A DNA stretch of 64,000 nucleotides from an uncultured Lachnospiraceae bacterium. Its GTDB lineage: Bacteria; Bacillota; Clostridia; Lachnospirales; Lachnospiraceae. Positions 1 to 7,041 of the stretch are shown here, in pieces (position 1 is the stretch's first letter; each line of letters starts with the position of its first letter). Location of the stretch: NCBI GenBank assembly GCA_934343915.1, contig CAKRIL010000007.1, forward strand, positions 24,899-88,898, given 5' to 3'. Position numbers and translations under genes: made by a program. The notes under the pieces were generated by a model. The model made no database searches. It saw nothing but the letters and a program-made list of their open reading frames with translations, and had not been told where the DNA came from.

Positions 1-1371
1 CTTAGGATTGCACAGGTCAAGCACTCTCTGATTTCTTCCCTCCGAATGTGCCTGCCCCGGAATATCCACTGCCCATTCAGGATGATCACGGTAGAGTCTG
101 CTGTCGGTATTTACCATCTCAGGCTCAACCCATATTCCAAAATCCATGCCGAGCGCATTTATCTTGTCACATATTCCCTTAAGTCCGTTAGGCAGCTTAT
201 GCCTGTTGACCTCCCAGTCTCCAAGTGAATGCCTGTCATCATTTCTCTCGCCAAACCACCCGTCATCCATTACAAAAAGCTCCACGCCGGCTGCCTTTCC
301 TGCCTTGGCAAGCTCGCACAGCTTCCTCTCATTGATGTCAAAGTAGGCTGCCTCCCAGCTGTTGAGAAGCACAGGTCTGTCCTTGTGCTTCCACTCACCT
401 CTCACAATATGCTCCCTGACAAATGCGTGCATATTATGGCTCATACCATTGCAGCCGTCCTTGGAGTAGGTCATAACCGCCTCCGGCACTTCGAATGTCT
501 CCCCCTGTTCAAGTCTCCATGAGAACGACTGCGGGTTGATTCCGCTCACGAATCTGCTCCTGCCGAAGCTGTTCACCTCCAAGGCCTCATAATGATTGCC
601 GCTGTATATGAGATTGAATCCGTAACAGTCCCCCGCAGCCTCGCTTGTTCCCGCCGCCATAAGCATGACGAACGGATTGGCTCTGCTTGAGGAAGTTCCG
701 GTATATGATGCACTCACCAGCTTTCCCGCTGTAACTATCGTATCATGCCTGTTCATCTCCCTCGCCCACGCACCGTTGAAGGTTGACATAATATAGCCAG
801 TGCCATCCATGTCGAGCATAAGGCTCATAAGACGCTTTATTTCTACGCTCTCATCACCATTGTTTATCAGTTTGCTGCTTCTGCTTATGACATTCTCTTT
901 TTCATAGACATGATAAAATAATTGAAGCTCGAGCGGATAATGACTGTCAGCAAGCGTAACCTTGAGCGTCATCACCTCCCCGTTCTGCTCCTCATCACAG
1001 TATGAGCTCGGAAGCGTATCAAGCTCCGGCTTTCCTTCGATAAGCTCATAACCCTTGTATATGAAGTCAGAGCTTACACTTCCGTCAGGATATACTATCT
1101 CCACGAACGGCTCTCTTATATCCCCCTTGCCGTATGAGGACATTTCAAGCTTCACATCCTCAAGAGAATACTGAGGATGCTCATTGTCATATATCACCGT
1201 GTTTCCCGGGGCGAACGCATGCTTTTCCCTGAGTGCCGATGCGGCTCCCTTATTCAATCTGATCTTTTTTCCGTAATAGAGGTGTTCAAGCTGTCCTGTC
1301 GGAAGCACGGCGAACACATAGCTTGTATCCGCCGTATGGAGCCCGAACACACCATCAATATGTTCAATCAT
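1..1371 (-). CDS. alpha-galactosidase, GH36 (3' end outside window)
   Basis: This gene hydrolyses terminal alpha-galactosides such as melibiose or raffinose-type sugars. The visible 457 codons carry the N-terminal beta-sandwich and the start of the barrel. The stretch NSWEAAYFDINE and then FVMDDGWFGERNDDR (around residue 370), followed by LGDWEVN, is typical of bacterial GH36 enzymes. The catalytic nucleophile motif (KWDMNR in relatives) would lie just past the window edge, so activity cannot be confirmed. The ATG at 1371 has GAGG six bases upstream; an in-frame ATG at 1383 overlaps that site and is less likely. It is the last visible gene of an operon with a sugar symporter (gap about 46 bp), a GT-B-like protein and a TetR regulator. 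The family is certain; the exact substrate is not. Confidence 0.93.
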   Translation of the reverse strand, partial: MIEHIDGVFGLHTADTSYVFAVLPTGQLEHLYYGKKIRLNKGAASALREKHAFAPGNTVIYDNEHPQYSLEDVKLEMSSYGKGDIREPFVEIVYPDGSVSSDFIYKGYELIEGKPELDTLPSSYCDEEQNGEVMTLKVTLADSHYPLELQLFYHVYEKENVISRSSKLINNGDESVEIKRLMSLMLDMDGTGYIMSTFNGAWAREMNRHDTIVTAGKLVSASYTGTSSSRANPFVMLMAAGTSEAAGDCYGFNLIYSGNHYEALEVNSFGRSRFVSGINPQSFSWRLEQGETFEVPEAVMTYSKDGCNGMSHNMHAFVREHIVRGEWKHKDRPVLLNSWEAAYFDINERKLCELAKAGKAAGVELFVMDDGWFGERNDDRHSLGDWEVNRHKLPNGLKGICDKINALGMDFGIWVEPEMVNTDSRLYRDHPEWAVDIPGQAHSEGRNQRVLDLCNPK

Positions 1372-1417
1372 CTTAATCCTCATTTCTTAGTTGAACGCGG
1401 TGTAAGAGACTTTCCCT

Positions 1418-2827
1418 TTACGCCTGCTGCTTTAACTGCTCCGAGATTTCTTCCAGCTTCTTGTCCGTGAGAATATATTTTTTCTTAAATATGCAGACGG
1501 CAACTACCAGTACAAGTATCGGGAGAAGTGTCATTGCAAGTCGAAGTCCGACAACGGATGTTCCTGACACGGCATCAACGGCTGCATTCTCGTCAGAGCT
1601 TATGTTAAATATTGTAAGACATATCGATGCGATGAGCGCCGATATACCTGATGCAAGCTTTACAACGAAGGTCTGCATTGAGAATATAACCGACTCGTCA
1701 CGTCTTTTATTCTTGAGTTCGCCGTAATCAACAGTGTTGGCGAGAAATATTGTCACAAGTACATTCAGGATTCCTGCTGCCGCAAATATAAAGAAGCCCG
1801 GTAAAAGGAACGGATACACGCTTGCAGCTCCGCTGAGTGTCATGACAAGCAGCACCACATAACCGCCGACTGCCGATGCTATGCACACATAGAATATCTT
1901 CATGGTATTGAAGAATTTTCTGAGAAGCGGGAATAAGAGCATCATGGCAAGAATCTGCACACCGCCTCCGAAGGTATTAAATATTGTATAGTCACCGCGC
2001 CATCCGCTTCCTCCGAGGTCATACTTAAAGAAGTAGATTAGAAGGTTGGAGGTTATATATACTGCAGTGTTTACAAGCACGATGGTGATTACCATTGCCA
2101 TAGCCTGATCGTTTCTTACAAGTGCCTTGAACATGTCACCAACGGATGCAGTCTTGATATCAACCGTCGACTTTTCCTTGATAAAGGTACAGGTTATAAG
2201 GATAAATACAAAGAACACAACCGCAACTATAAGTGCAAAATATTTAAAGCCGACTCTCTCTATCTCGATATCTGACGCACCCGAGCCTGCAAATGCATTA
2301 CCGAGTGCTGACACAGCCATAACGGTTACAATGCTTATGATTGCCGAGCCCACTCCCGCGCAGGAACGTGCAAGTGCCGAGAGATTCTCTCTCTCCTTAC
2401 CACCCTCAGTGAAGGCAGGAACCATTGACCAGTACGGAATGTCCATCATGGTGTATGTAACACCCCAAAGAATATATGTCACGGCAGCATATGCCGCAAG
2501 TCCGCCTCTGTCGAGGCTTGGCGGTGCCGCGAACATGAAGAAGAGCACAATCGCATTCGTGAGTGTTCCTATGAACAGCCATGGGCGGAACTTTCCCCAT
2601 CTTGTTCTTGTCTTTGCAACCACAACACCCATTATAGGGTCATTAAATGCATCAAATACACGGGCTGCAAGGAGAATGATACCCATTATCCATGCCTTTA
2701 CGCCCATGATATCCTGATAGTAATACAGGATATAGCTCGCTGAGAGCATATACACCATGTCCTTGCCGACGGCTCCAATACCGTAGGCAAACTTTTCTTT
2801 TCCGCTGAGTTTTTTCTTACTCTCCAT
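1418..2827 (-). CDS. GPH-family sugar:cation symporter (MelB-like)
   Basis: A 469-residue polytopic membrane protein of the glycoside-pentoside-hexuronide:cation symporter family. It has about twelve hydrophobic segments and the family's early FAYGIGAVGKD segment, followed by a conserved acidic stretch (FNDPIMGVVVAKTRTRWGK) typical of MelB-like carriers. The start at 2827 has GGAG six bases before the ATG; longer in-frame starts reach into the preceding gene and lack a site. It lies between the GT-B-like gene and the alpha-galactosidase, so uptake of an alpha-galactoside or other oligosaccharide for cleavage by that enzyme is the likely job. Substrate is inferred from context only. Confidence 0.9.
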   Translation of the reverse strand: MESKKKLSGKEKFAYGIGAVGKDMVYMLSASYILYYYQDIMGVKAWIMGIILLAARVFDAFNDPIMGVVVAKTRTRWGKFRPWLFIGTLTNAIVLFFMFAAPPSLDRGGLAAYAAVTYILWGVTYTMMDIPYWSMVPAFTEGGKERENLSALARSCAGVGSAIISIVTVMAVSALGNAFAGSGASDIEIERVGFKYFALIVAVVFFVFILITCTFIKEKSTVDIKTASVGDMFKALVRNDQAMAMVITIVLVNTAVYITSNLLIYFFKYDLGGSGWRGDYTIFNTFGGGVQILAMMLLFPLLRKFFNTMKIFYVCIASAVGGYVVLLVMTLSGAASVYPFLLPGFFIFAAAGILNVLVTIFLANTVDYGELKNKRRDESVIFSMQTFVVKLASGISALIASICLTIFNISSDENAAVDAVSGTSVVGLRLAMTLLPILVLVVAVCIFKKKYILTDKKLEEISEQLKQQA

Positions 2828-2876
2828 ATTAATCTCCGTTCCGCCGCCTGTTGCGGCATTAATAGTTATGAATCCG

Positions 2877-4364
2877 CTACTTTCCCGCCATTGCAAGCTC
2901 TACAACCTTGTATGCACCGTCATATATACCCATCTTCTTATTGCGCACAATATTGCCGCACATATCCTTTAAAAGCCTGTCATCATCCATGAACAGCTCA
3001 ACCATCTGAAGCGTATGAGCAATGTCCTCACATTCAAGTGTTCCGTCACCTATCTCCGCCGAATGTATCGCTCCCCAGCGCTCATGACCGCCAACTCTCT
3101 TGATGAACAGCTTAGGTACAGGGTAGAATGCGAGCTCACTCGGCTTGGTTACAAGCACATCACAGCTTCTCATAAGAAGATTCGTGCAGTATACCGCCTC
3201 GAATATATTCGAATGGCAGAAGCCATGTATTCCGCTCACCTCACCGGTAAGTGCCGCCTCCGCAAAGCTCTTTGTCTCACTCCAGTCGTCAAAATGCTCT
3301 GTGGCAAGCCCCTTAAGCTCCGGAATATCAATGACAAGCTGCTCCCACACATTCTTATAATCACCCACATTGACATAGAGTGCAGCCTTCTTATTTTTAA
3401 TTGCCGGAATAAGACGCTTGATTATTGCGGCAAATATCTCCTTCTGCGCACCTGCTCCGCCTATCGTGAGAAGGAACCTCATCGGCTGTCCGCTCTCCTT
3501 CCTGCGGATTCTCGCCTCACAGTCAGCCTCGATATTCGATACCAGCTCATGGTCTATATAATGTCCGGTATATACAAGACTGTCTGACGGCATAGGCTTT
3601 AATACCTTCTTCTTATCCATGCCGTTGAGTATTCTGTAACCCATGTATGAGTTATGTGTCTGAATGGTGTGTATGCTTCCCTCCGAGAGATGGAGTGCCA
3701 TCGGCCAGTTGTCCGGAATTGCATTTATCACATGCTCCATTCCTGCATGTACTGCTGCCTGAGCCGGCCATACATGTGTACCGACAACCGGAATGTCCTT
3801 AGGAACCTTCTTGTATACAGGTGCCATAAGCTCTGCATTCTTCTGGTCGCATGCATTATATGACAGCTTTCTGAAGCCCTCATAGTTGACAGGCTCCCAC
3901 ACCAGCTTGTTAAAAAGTCTGCTTCTCTGCGATATTCTTGAACCGAGGGAATACAGCTCATTCTGTGCGCTGATTACCTTGGTGCAGGTCGTGTCCGGAA
4001 ATGAGTTAAGGTCCATCCAGTACGGTGTATAGCCCATGCTGTGTGCCGCCGACGCTATCGCCATCGATATTCTGTAATGACCGAAGCCCATTCTTATGTT
4101 GCCGACAATCAGACCCTTCTCATGGTCGAATGCTGCCCCCGCCTGTGCATCACCTTTATGTGAGCTGCCATCATGAGGCTTTGCAACAACAATATCCTTA
4201 ACTCCGAGAATGTCGCCTATATGCTTGTTCTCCCTGATTTTAAGCTCATAATCAACCTTGGAATCATCGCCGAACCTTCTTATATACTTCTTTTTTCCCG
4301 CCACAGCCTTCTTGTATGTTCTGCCGCTCATCTCATTTCCAAAAATACTTTTTGACTTATCCAT
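2877..4364 (-). CDS. GT-B-like protein of unknown function (MurG/MGDG synthase-like fold?)
   Basis: A 495-residue cytoplasmic protein with no membrane segment. The middle part reads GLIVGNIRMGFGHYRISMAI near residue 85, resembling the N-terminal glycine-rich loop of GT28/MGDG-synthase-like glycosyltransferases (GGxGxGH). Later come a second glycine-rich turn (LLTIGGAGAQKE) and a C-terminal LVTKPSELAFYPVPKLFIKR, where GT-B enzymes often carry a donor-binding segment. A glycosyltransferase or phosphorylase-like role is therefore possible but not shown. It starts one base after the TetR stop codon, with GAGG-N6-ATG, so the two are co-translated. In an operon with a sugar symporter and an alpha-galactosidase it may act on an imported glycoside. 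I do not recognise a named family with confidence. Confidence 0.6.
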   Translation of the reverse strand: MDKSKSIFGNEMSGRTYKKAVAGKKKYIRRFGDDSKVDYELKIRENKHIGDILGVKDIVVAKPHDGSSHKGDAQAGAAFDHEKGLIVGNIRMGFGHYRISMAIASAAHSMGYTPYWMDLNSFPDTTCTKVISAQNELYSLGSRISQRSRLFNKLVWEPVNYEGFRKLSYNACDQKNAELMAPVYKKVPKDIPVVGTHVWPAQAAVHAGMEHVINAIPDNWPMALHLSEGSIHTIQTHNSYMGYRILNGMDKKKVLKPMPSDSLVYTGHYIDHELVSNIEADCEARIRRKESGQPMRFLLTIGGAGAQKEIFAAIIKRLIPAIKNKKAALYVNVGDYKNVWEQLVIDIPELKGLATEHFDDWSETKSFAEAALTGEVSGIHGFCHSNIFEAVYCTNLLMRSCDVLVTKPSELAFYPVPKLFIKRVGGHERWGAIHSAEIGDGTLECEDIAHTLQMVELFMDDDRLLKDMCGNIVRNKKMGIYDGAYKVVELAMAGK

Positions 4365-4365
4365 C

Positions 4366-4944
4366 CTAGTCCTCGCTCCTTTCCTTTATTCCGTTGCAGA
4401 TAATGTCAACGACCTGTGCAAGTGCATCGCTGTAAGTTATTCCGTTCTTTACAAGCACATCTCTTCTAAAGAACTGTTCAAGCGTCGCCTCGAACATCAC
4501 CTTGACAAGTGCCGTGTCAACCTTCCTCACAACGCCCTCGTTCATACCCCTTTGAAGCAGCTCCATCGTCGCATCCCAGCCGCTCTCCAGCCTCTCCTCG
4601 ACACGGGTATATATCCGCGGATACTTATCCCTGAGAATATAGAGCTGTGAAAAATCAATCTCCTTATATCCATCGGGTAATACGCCGAGAATCGCCTGTA
4701 TCTTTTCAAGGGTGCTTAAGCCCGCATTCTTCATGACCTTCTGTTCGCTCTCCTTAATGGAGTCAAAGCAGTAGTCAACCATGTCATACACCAGCTCCTG
4801 CTTGTCTGCGAACACCATGTATATGGTCTTCTTGCTCATGCCGAGTTCCCTTGCAATGTCATCCATCGTGAACTTCATGCCCTTCTTGTTGAACACAAGA
4901 ATCGTGGCTTCAAGTATCTGCTCCCTTATCGTATTTTCCATCAT
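4366..4944 (-). CDS. TetR-family transcriptional regulator (first gene of the alpha-galactoside operon)
   Basis: A 192-residue TetR-type repressor. The N-terminal helix-turn-helix is clear (FTMDDIARELGMSKKTIYMVFADKQEL, residues about 25-50); the C-terminal ligand domain is divergent, as usual. Two adjacent ATG codons are possible; the second (4941) has the better GGAG spacing. It heads a leftward operon with a GT-B-like protein, a GPH symporter and an alpha-galactosidase. Two identically spaced inverted repeats flank the promoter just upstream (4997-5024 and 5055-5084), which strongly suggests autorepression of the whole operon, released by a ligand that may be the transported sugar or a derivative. 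Confidence 0.9.
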   Translation of the reverse strand: MMENTIREQILEATILVFNKKGMKFTMDDIARELGMSKKTIYMVFADKQELVYDMVDYCFDSIKESEQKVMKNAGLSTLEKIQAILGVLPDGYKEIDFSQLYILRDKYPRIYTRVEERLESGWDATMELLQRGMNEGVVRKVDTALVKVMFEATLEQFFRRDVLVKNGITYSDALAQVVDIICNGIKERSED

Positions 4945-4996
4945 GCACTCCTTTCCTTATGTACTGCTCTTTAATTCCGTATTAACAATTCTTTTT

Positions 4997-5024
4997 GGAA
5001 ACTATTTTTGTTATTTAAGTTTCC
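4997..5024. promoter_or_regulatory. putative TetR operator 1
   Basis: Inverted repeat GGAAACT/AGTTTCC with a 14-bp spacer between the GAAACT and AGTTTC half-sites. It lies just downstream of the -10 element of the tetR operon promoter, where a bound repressor would block open-complex formation or escape. Operator 2 has the same half-sites and spacing. Confidence 0.7.
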
Positions 5025-5027
5025 TCA

Positions 5028-5056
5028 ATTGTAACATATCACTCATCATGTAACAA
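5028..5056 (-). promoter_or_regulatory. putative sigma-A promoter of the tetR/alpha-galactosidase operon
   Basis: On the minus strand TTGTTA, 17 bp, then TACAAT preceded by TG (extended -10). It sits exactly between the two GAAACT-N14-AGTTTC operators, the second of which touches the -35 box. Confidence 0.65.
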
Positions 5057-5084
5057 GAAACTGTTTTCACTATTTTAGTTTCCT
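5055..5084. promoter_or_regulatory. putative TetR operator 2
   Basis: Inverted repeat AAGAAACT/AGTTTCCT with the same 14-bp spacer between GAAACT and AGTTTC as operator 1, overlapping the -35 side of the promoter. The centres of the two operators are about 59 bp apart. Confidence 0.68.
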
Positions 5085-5106
5085 GTTTTTGTGCATTTTG
5101 CACAAA

Positions 5107-5155
5107 ATAAAAAGATGAAGATATGATAAAGTGTCTTTTTTATCATATCTTCATC
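5107..5155 (-). terminator. intrinsic terminator of the EAL/GGDEF gene
   Basis: A 15-bp perfect stem (5114-5128 with 5141-5155) followed on the minus strand by TTTTTATTTT. It lies about 30 bp beyond the stop codon of the c-di-GMP gene and separates that unit from the tetR operon promoter. Confidence 0.85.
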
Positions 5156-5185
5156 CTGTATTAACTATTGCCACCGCTATTTAGC

Positions 5186-7024
5186 TTAAGCTACGGTTAC
5201 ATTGTACTTATCCTCGAATTCATGTACCGGAATCGGCTTTGAGAAGTAATATCCCTGGAATATTCTGCAGCCCATGCCGGTGAGCATCTCAACCTGTTCC
5301 TTTGTCTCGACACCCTCCGTGATAACCGTCATGTTCATTCTTGTCGACAGGCGGATTATCTCCTCGAGAATATCTCTGCTCTTTACCGTGTTCTCAGTCT
5401 CGCGCAGGAACTCACGGTCAATCTTAAGCACATCACTGCATACATCCTTTAACATATTGAGTGATGAGTAGCCGCTTCCGAAATCGTCTATCTCGATTAT
5501 GAAGCCTGCATCATGAAGCTTTCTTATGACCTCCATGTTGTCATTCTCGTTGACAACCGCGGTCTCTGTAAGCTCAAGCCGCAGGTTCTGAATATTTACA
5601 CCGTACTTTTCAACAAGATCGGTAATCTCCTTATATACATCAAGGTAGAAGAAATCCTTTGCCGAGATATTGATTGATATATGAAGGTCGTCTCGTCCTA
5701 TATCCATCCACTTTTTGAGTGTCTTGACAGCCTGTTCCCACACATAGGTATCAAGCTTATGTATAAGACCTGACTTCTCATAGCAGTCAACAAATGCGGC
5801 AGGATTCAACAGACCTCTGTGAGGATGGTTCCAGCGCACAAGTGCCTCCGCACCGTGACAGGTTCCGTCCGCATCCGTCTGCGGCTGTAAGAATATGCAG
5901 AACTCCTTGTTGTCAAGCGCTTTGTCGAACTCGGCTATAAGCTTCTTCTGCTCTAACTCCTCCTCAAGAATCGCCCTGTCATAATATGCCACAGCACGCT
6001 GATAGTTGCCCTTCATGCACTTTATAGCCATGTTAGCCTTATCATACATGAGGCCTACCGGCTCGTTGTTGTCGGCTATCTCGTAGACACCTATGTATAT
6101 GAACATCTGATAATAACCAGTGGAGAAGGTCTTTTTCATCGTTACAATATTGTCAATGAACTGCTCCTCCTTAAAAAGAGCCTTCGGCATACATATGGCG
6201 AATCTGTCTCCGCCGATTCGCCCGCACACGGCACTGTCTCCGGCGACATTCTTAAGAAGCTCGGCTTCCTTTATGAGCACCTTGTCTCCGACCTCATCCC
6301 CGTATATGTCGTTTATCATCTTGAAGTCCTTGACATCAGAGCATACCATGATATATTCGATGTCCGGATTGTTCTTAAGCACCTTGGCAGCTCTCTCATT
6401 GAAGCCCTCTCTGTTAAGCACGCCCGTGAGCATATCATAGTCAGCCCTATATGCAAGATGCTTTGTCGTATGTCTGATTTCCGTGATAAATCTGCCCGAG
6501 TAAAAGATAAGCGTCACAATCGAGAATAATGTGTTGCCCATCAGCATTCCGAGTACATGATTATCTCCTACCCATGCCATTTTATTGTAATCTCTTCCTA
6601 TCATAGCCGAAAGTGTAATCATAAGCAGGTCAATAAGCGCTATGTAGTGAGGAACTTTCGACTTGACATTGTTGTTGTCAAGGTACATAAAATAGTACAC
6701 AATAGGTATGAGCATCACTCCGTAGAGAAGATAGCCGTAGCCCCAGCCTATATATATGTTGCTCACCGACACAACGGCAAGGAATTCCGTCACCATAAGA
6801 AATATCCATCTTCTTGTGTGTGCAGACTTCCGCATGCCGACTATTCCGAGCAGGTAAAAAACAATTCCTCCGATGCTCACATATATCATAAAATTAATCT
6901 TAAGTATCGCAAAACACAGTACCATTACTGCGTGCAGTGCGGCACATGCGGCATACAATATTGTGCATTCTTTTTTTATGTCGGCTGCCTTTACCTGCCT
7001 CACATCGTTTTCCTTCATATTCAT
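5186..7024 (-). CDS. membrane-bound GGDEF/EAL protein, probable c-di-GMP phosphodiesterase
   Basis: About 612 residues. The N-terminal 190 or so form several hydrophobic segments (a membrane sensor). The GGDEF domain follows, with its signature changed to RIGGDRF near residue 270, so cyclase activity is doubtful. The C-terminal EAL domain looks complete: GAEALVRW near residue 392, the Asn of INISAKDFF, LELTETAV, IDDFGSGYSSL near residue 510, the Lys of LKIDREFL, TEGVET and FQGYYFSKP. This fits hydrolysis of cyclic di-GMP, perhaps tuned by GTP bound to the dead GGDEF domain. Several in-frame ATGs occur; 7024 has AAGG six bases upstream. It follows the zinc-ribbon gene with a slight gap or overlap, so the two are probably cotranscribed. 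Confidence 0.92.
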   Translation of the reverse strand: MNMKENDVRQVKAADIKKECTILYAACAALHAVMVLCFAILKINFMIYVSIGGIVFYLLGIVGMRKSAHTRRWIFLMVTEFLAVVSVSNIYIGWGYGYLLYGVMLIPIVYYFMYLDNNNVKSKVPHYIALIDLLMITLSAMIGRDYNKMAWVGDNHVLGMLMGNTLFSIVTLIFYSGRFITEIRHTTKHLAYRADYDMLTGVLNREGFNERAAKVLKNNPDIEYIMVCSDVKDFKMINDIYGDEVGDKVLIKEAELLKNVAGDSAVCGRIGGDRFAICMPKALFKEEQFIDNIVTMKKTFSTGYYQMFIYIGVYEIADNNEPVGLMYDKANMAIKCMKGNYQRAVAYYDRAILEEELEQKKLIAEFDKALDNKEFCIFLQPQTDADGTCHGAEALVRWNHPHRGLLNPAAFVDCYEKSGLIHKLDTYVWEQAVKTLKKWMDIGRDDLHISINISAKDFFYLDVYKEITDLVEKYGVNIQNLRLELTETAVVNENDNMEVIRKLHDAGFIIEIDDFGSGYSSLNMLKDVCSDVLKIDREFLRETENTVKSRDILEEIIRLSTRMNMTVITEGVETKEQVEMLTGMGCRIFQGYYFSKPIPVHEFEDKYNVTVA

Positions 7025-7041
7025 CTTCATCCTTAATATTT

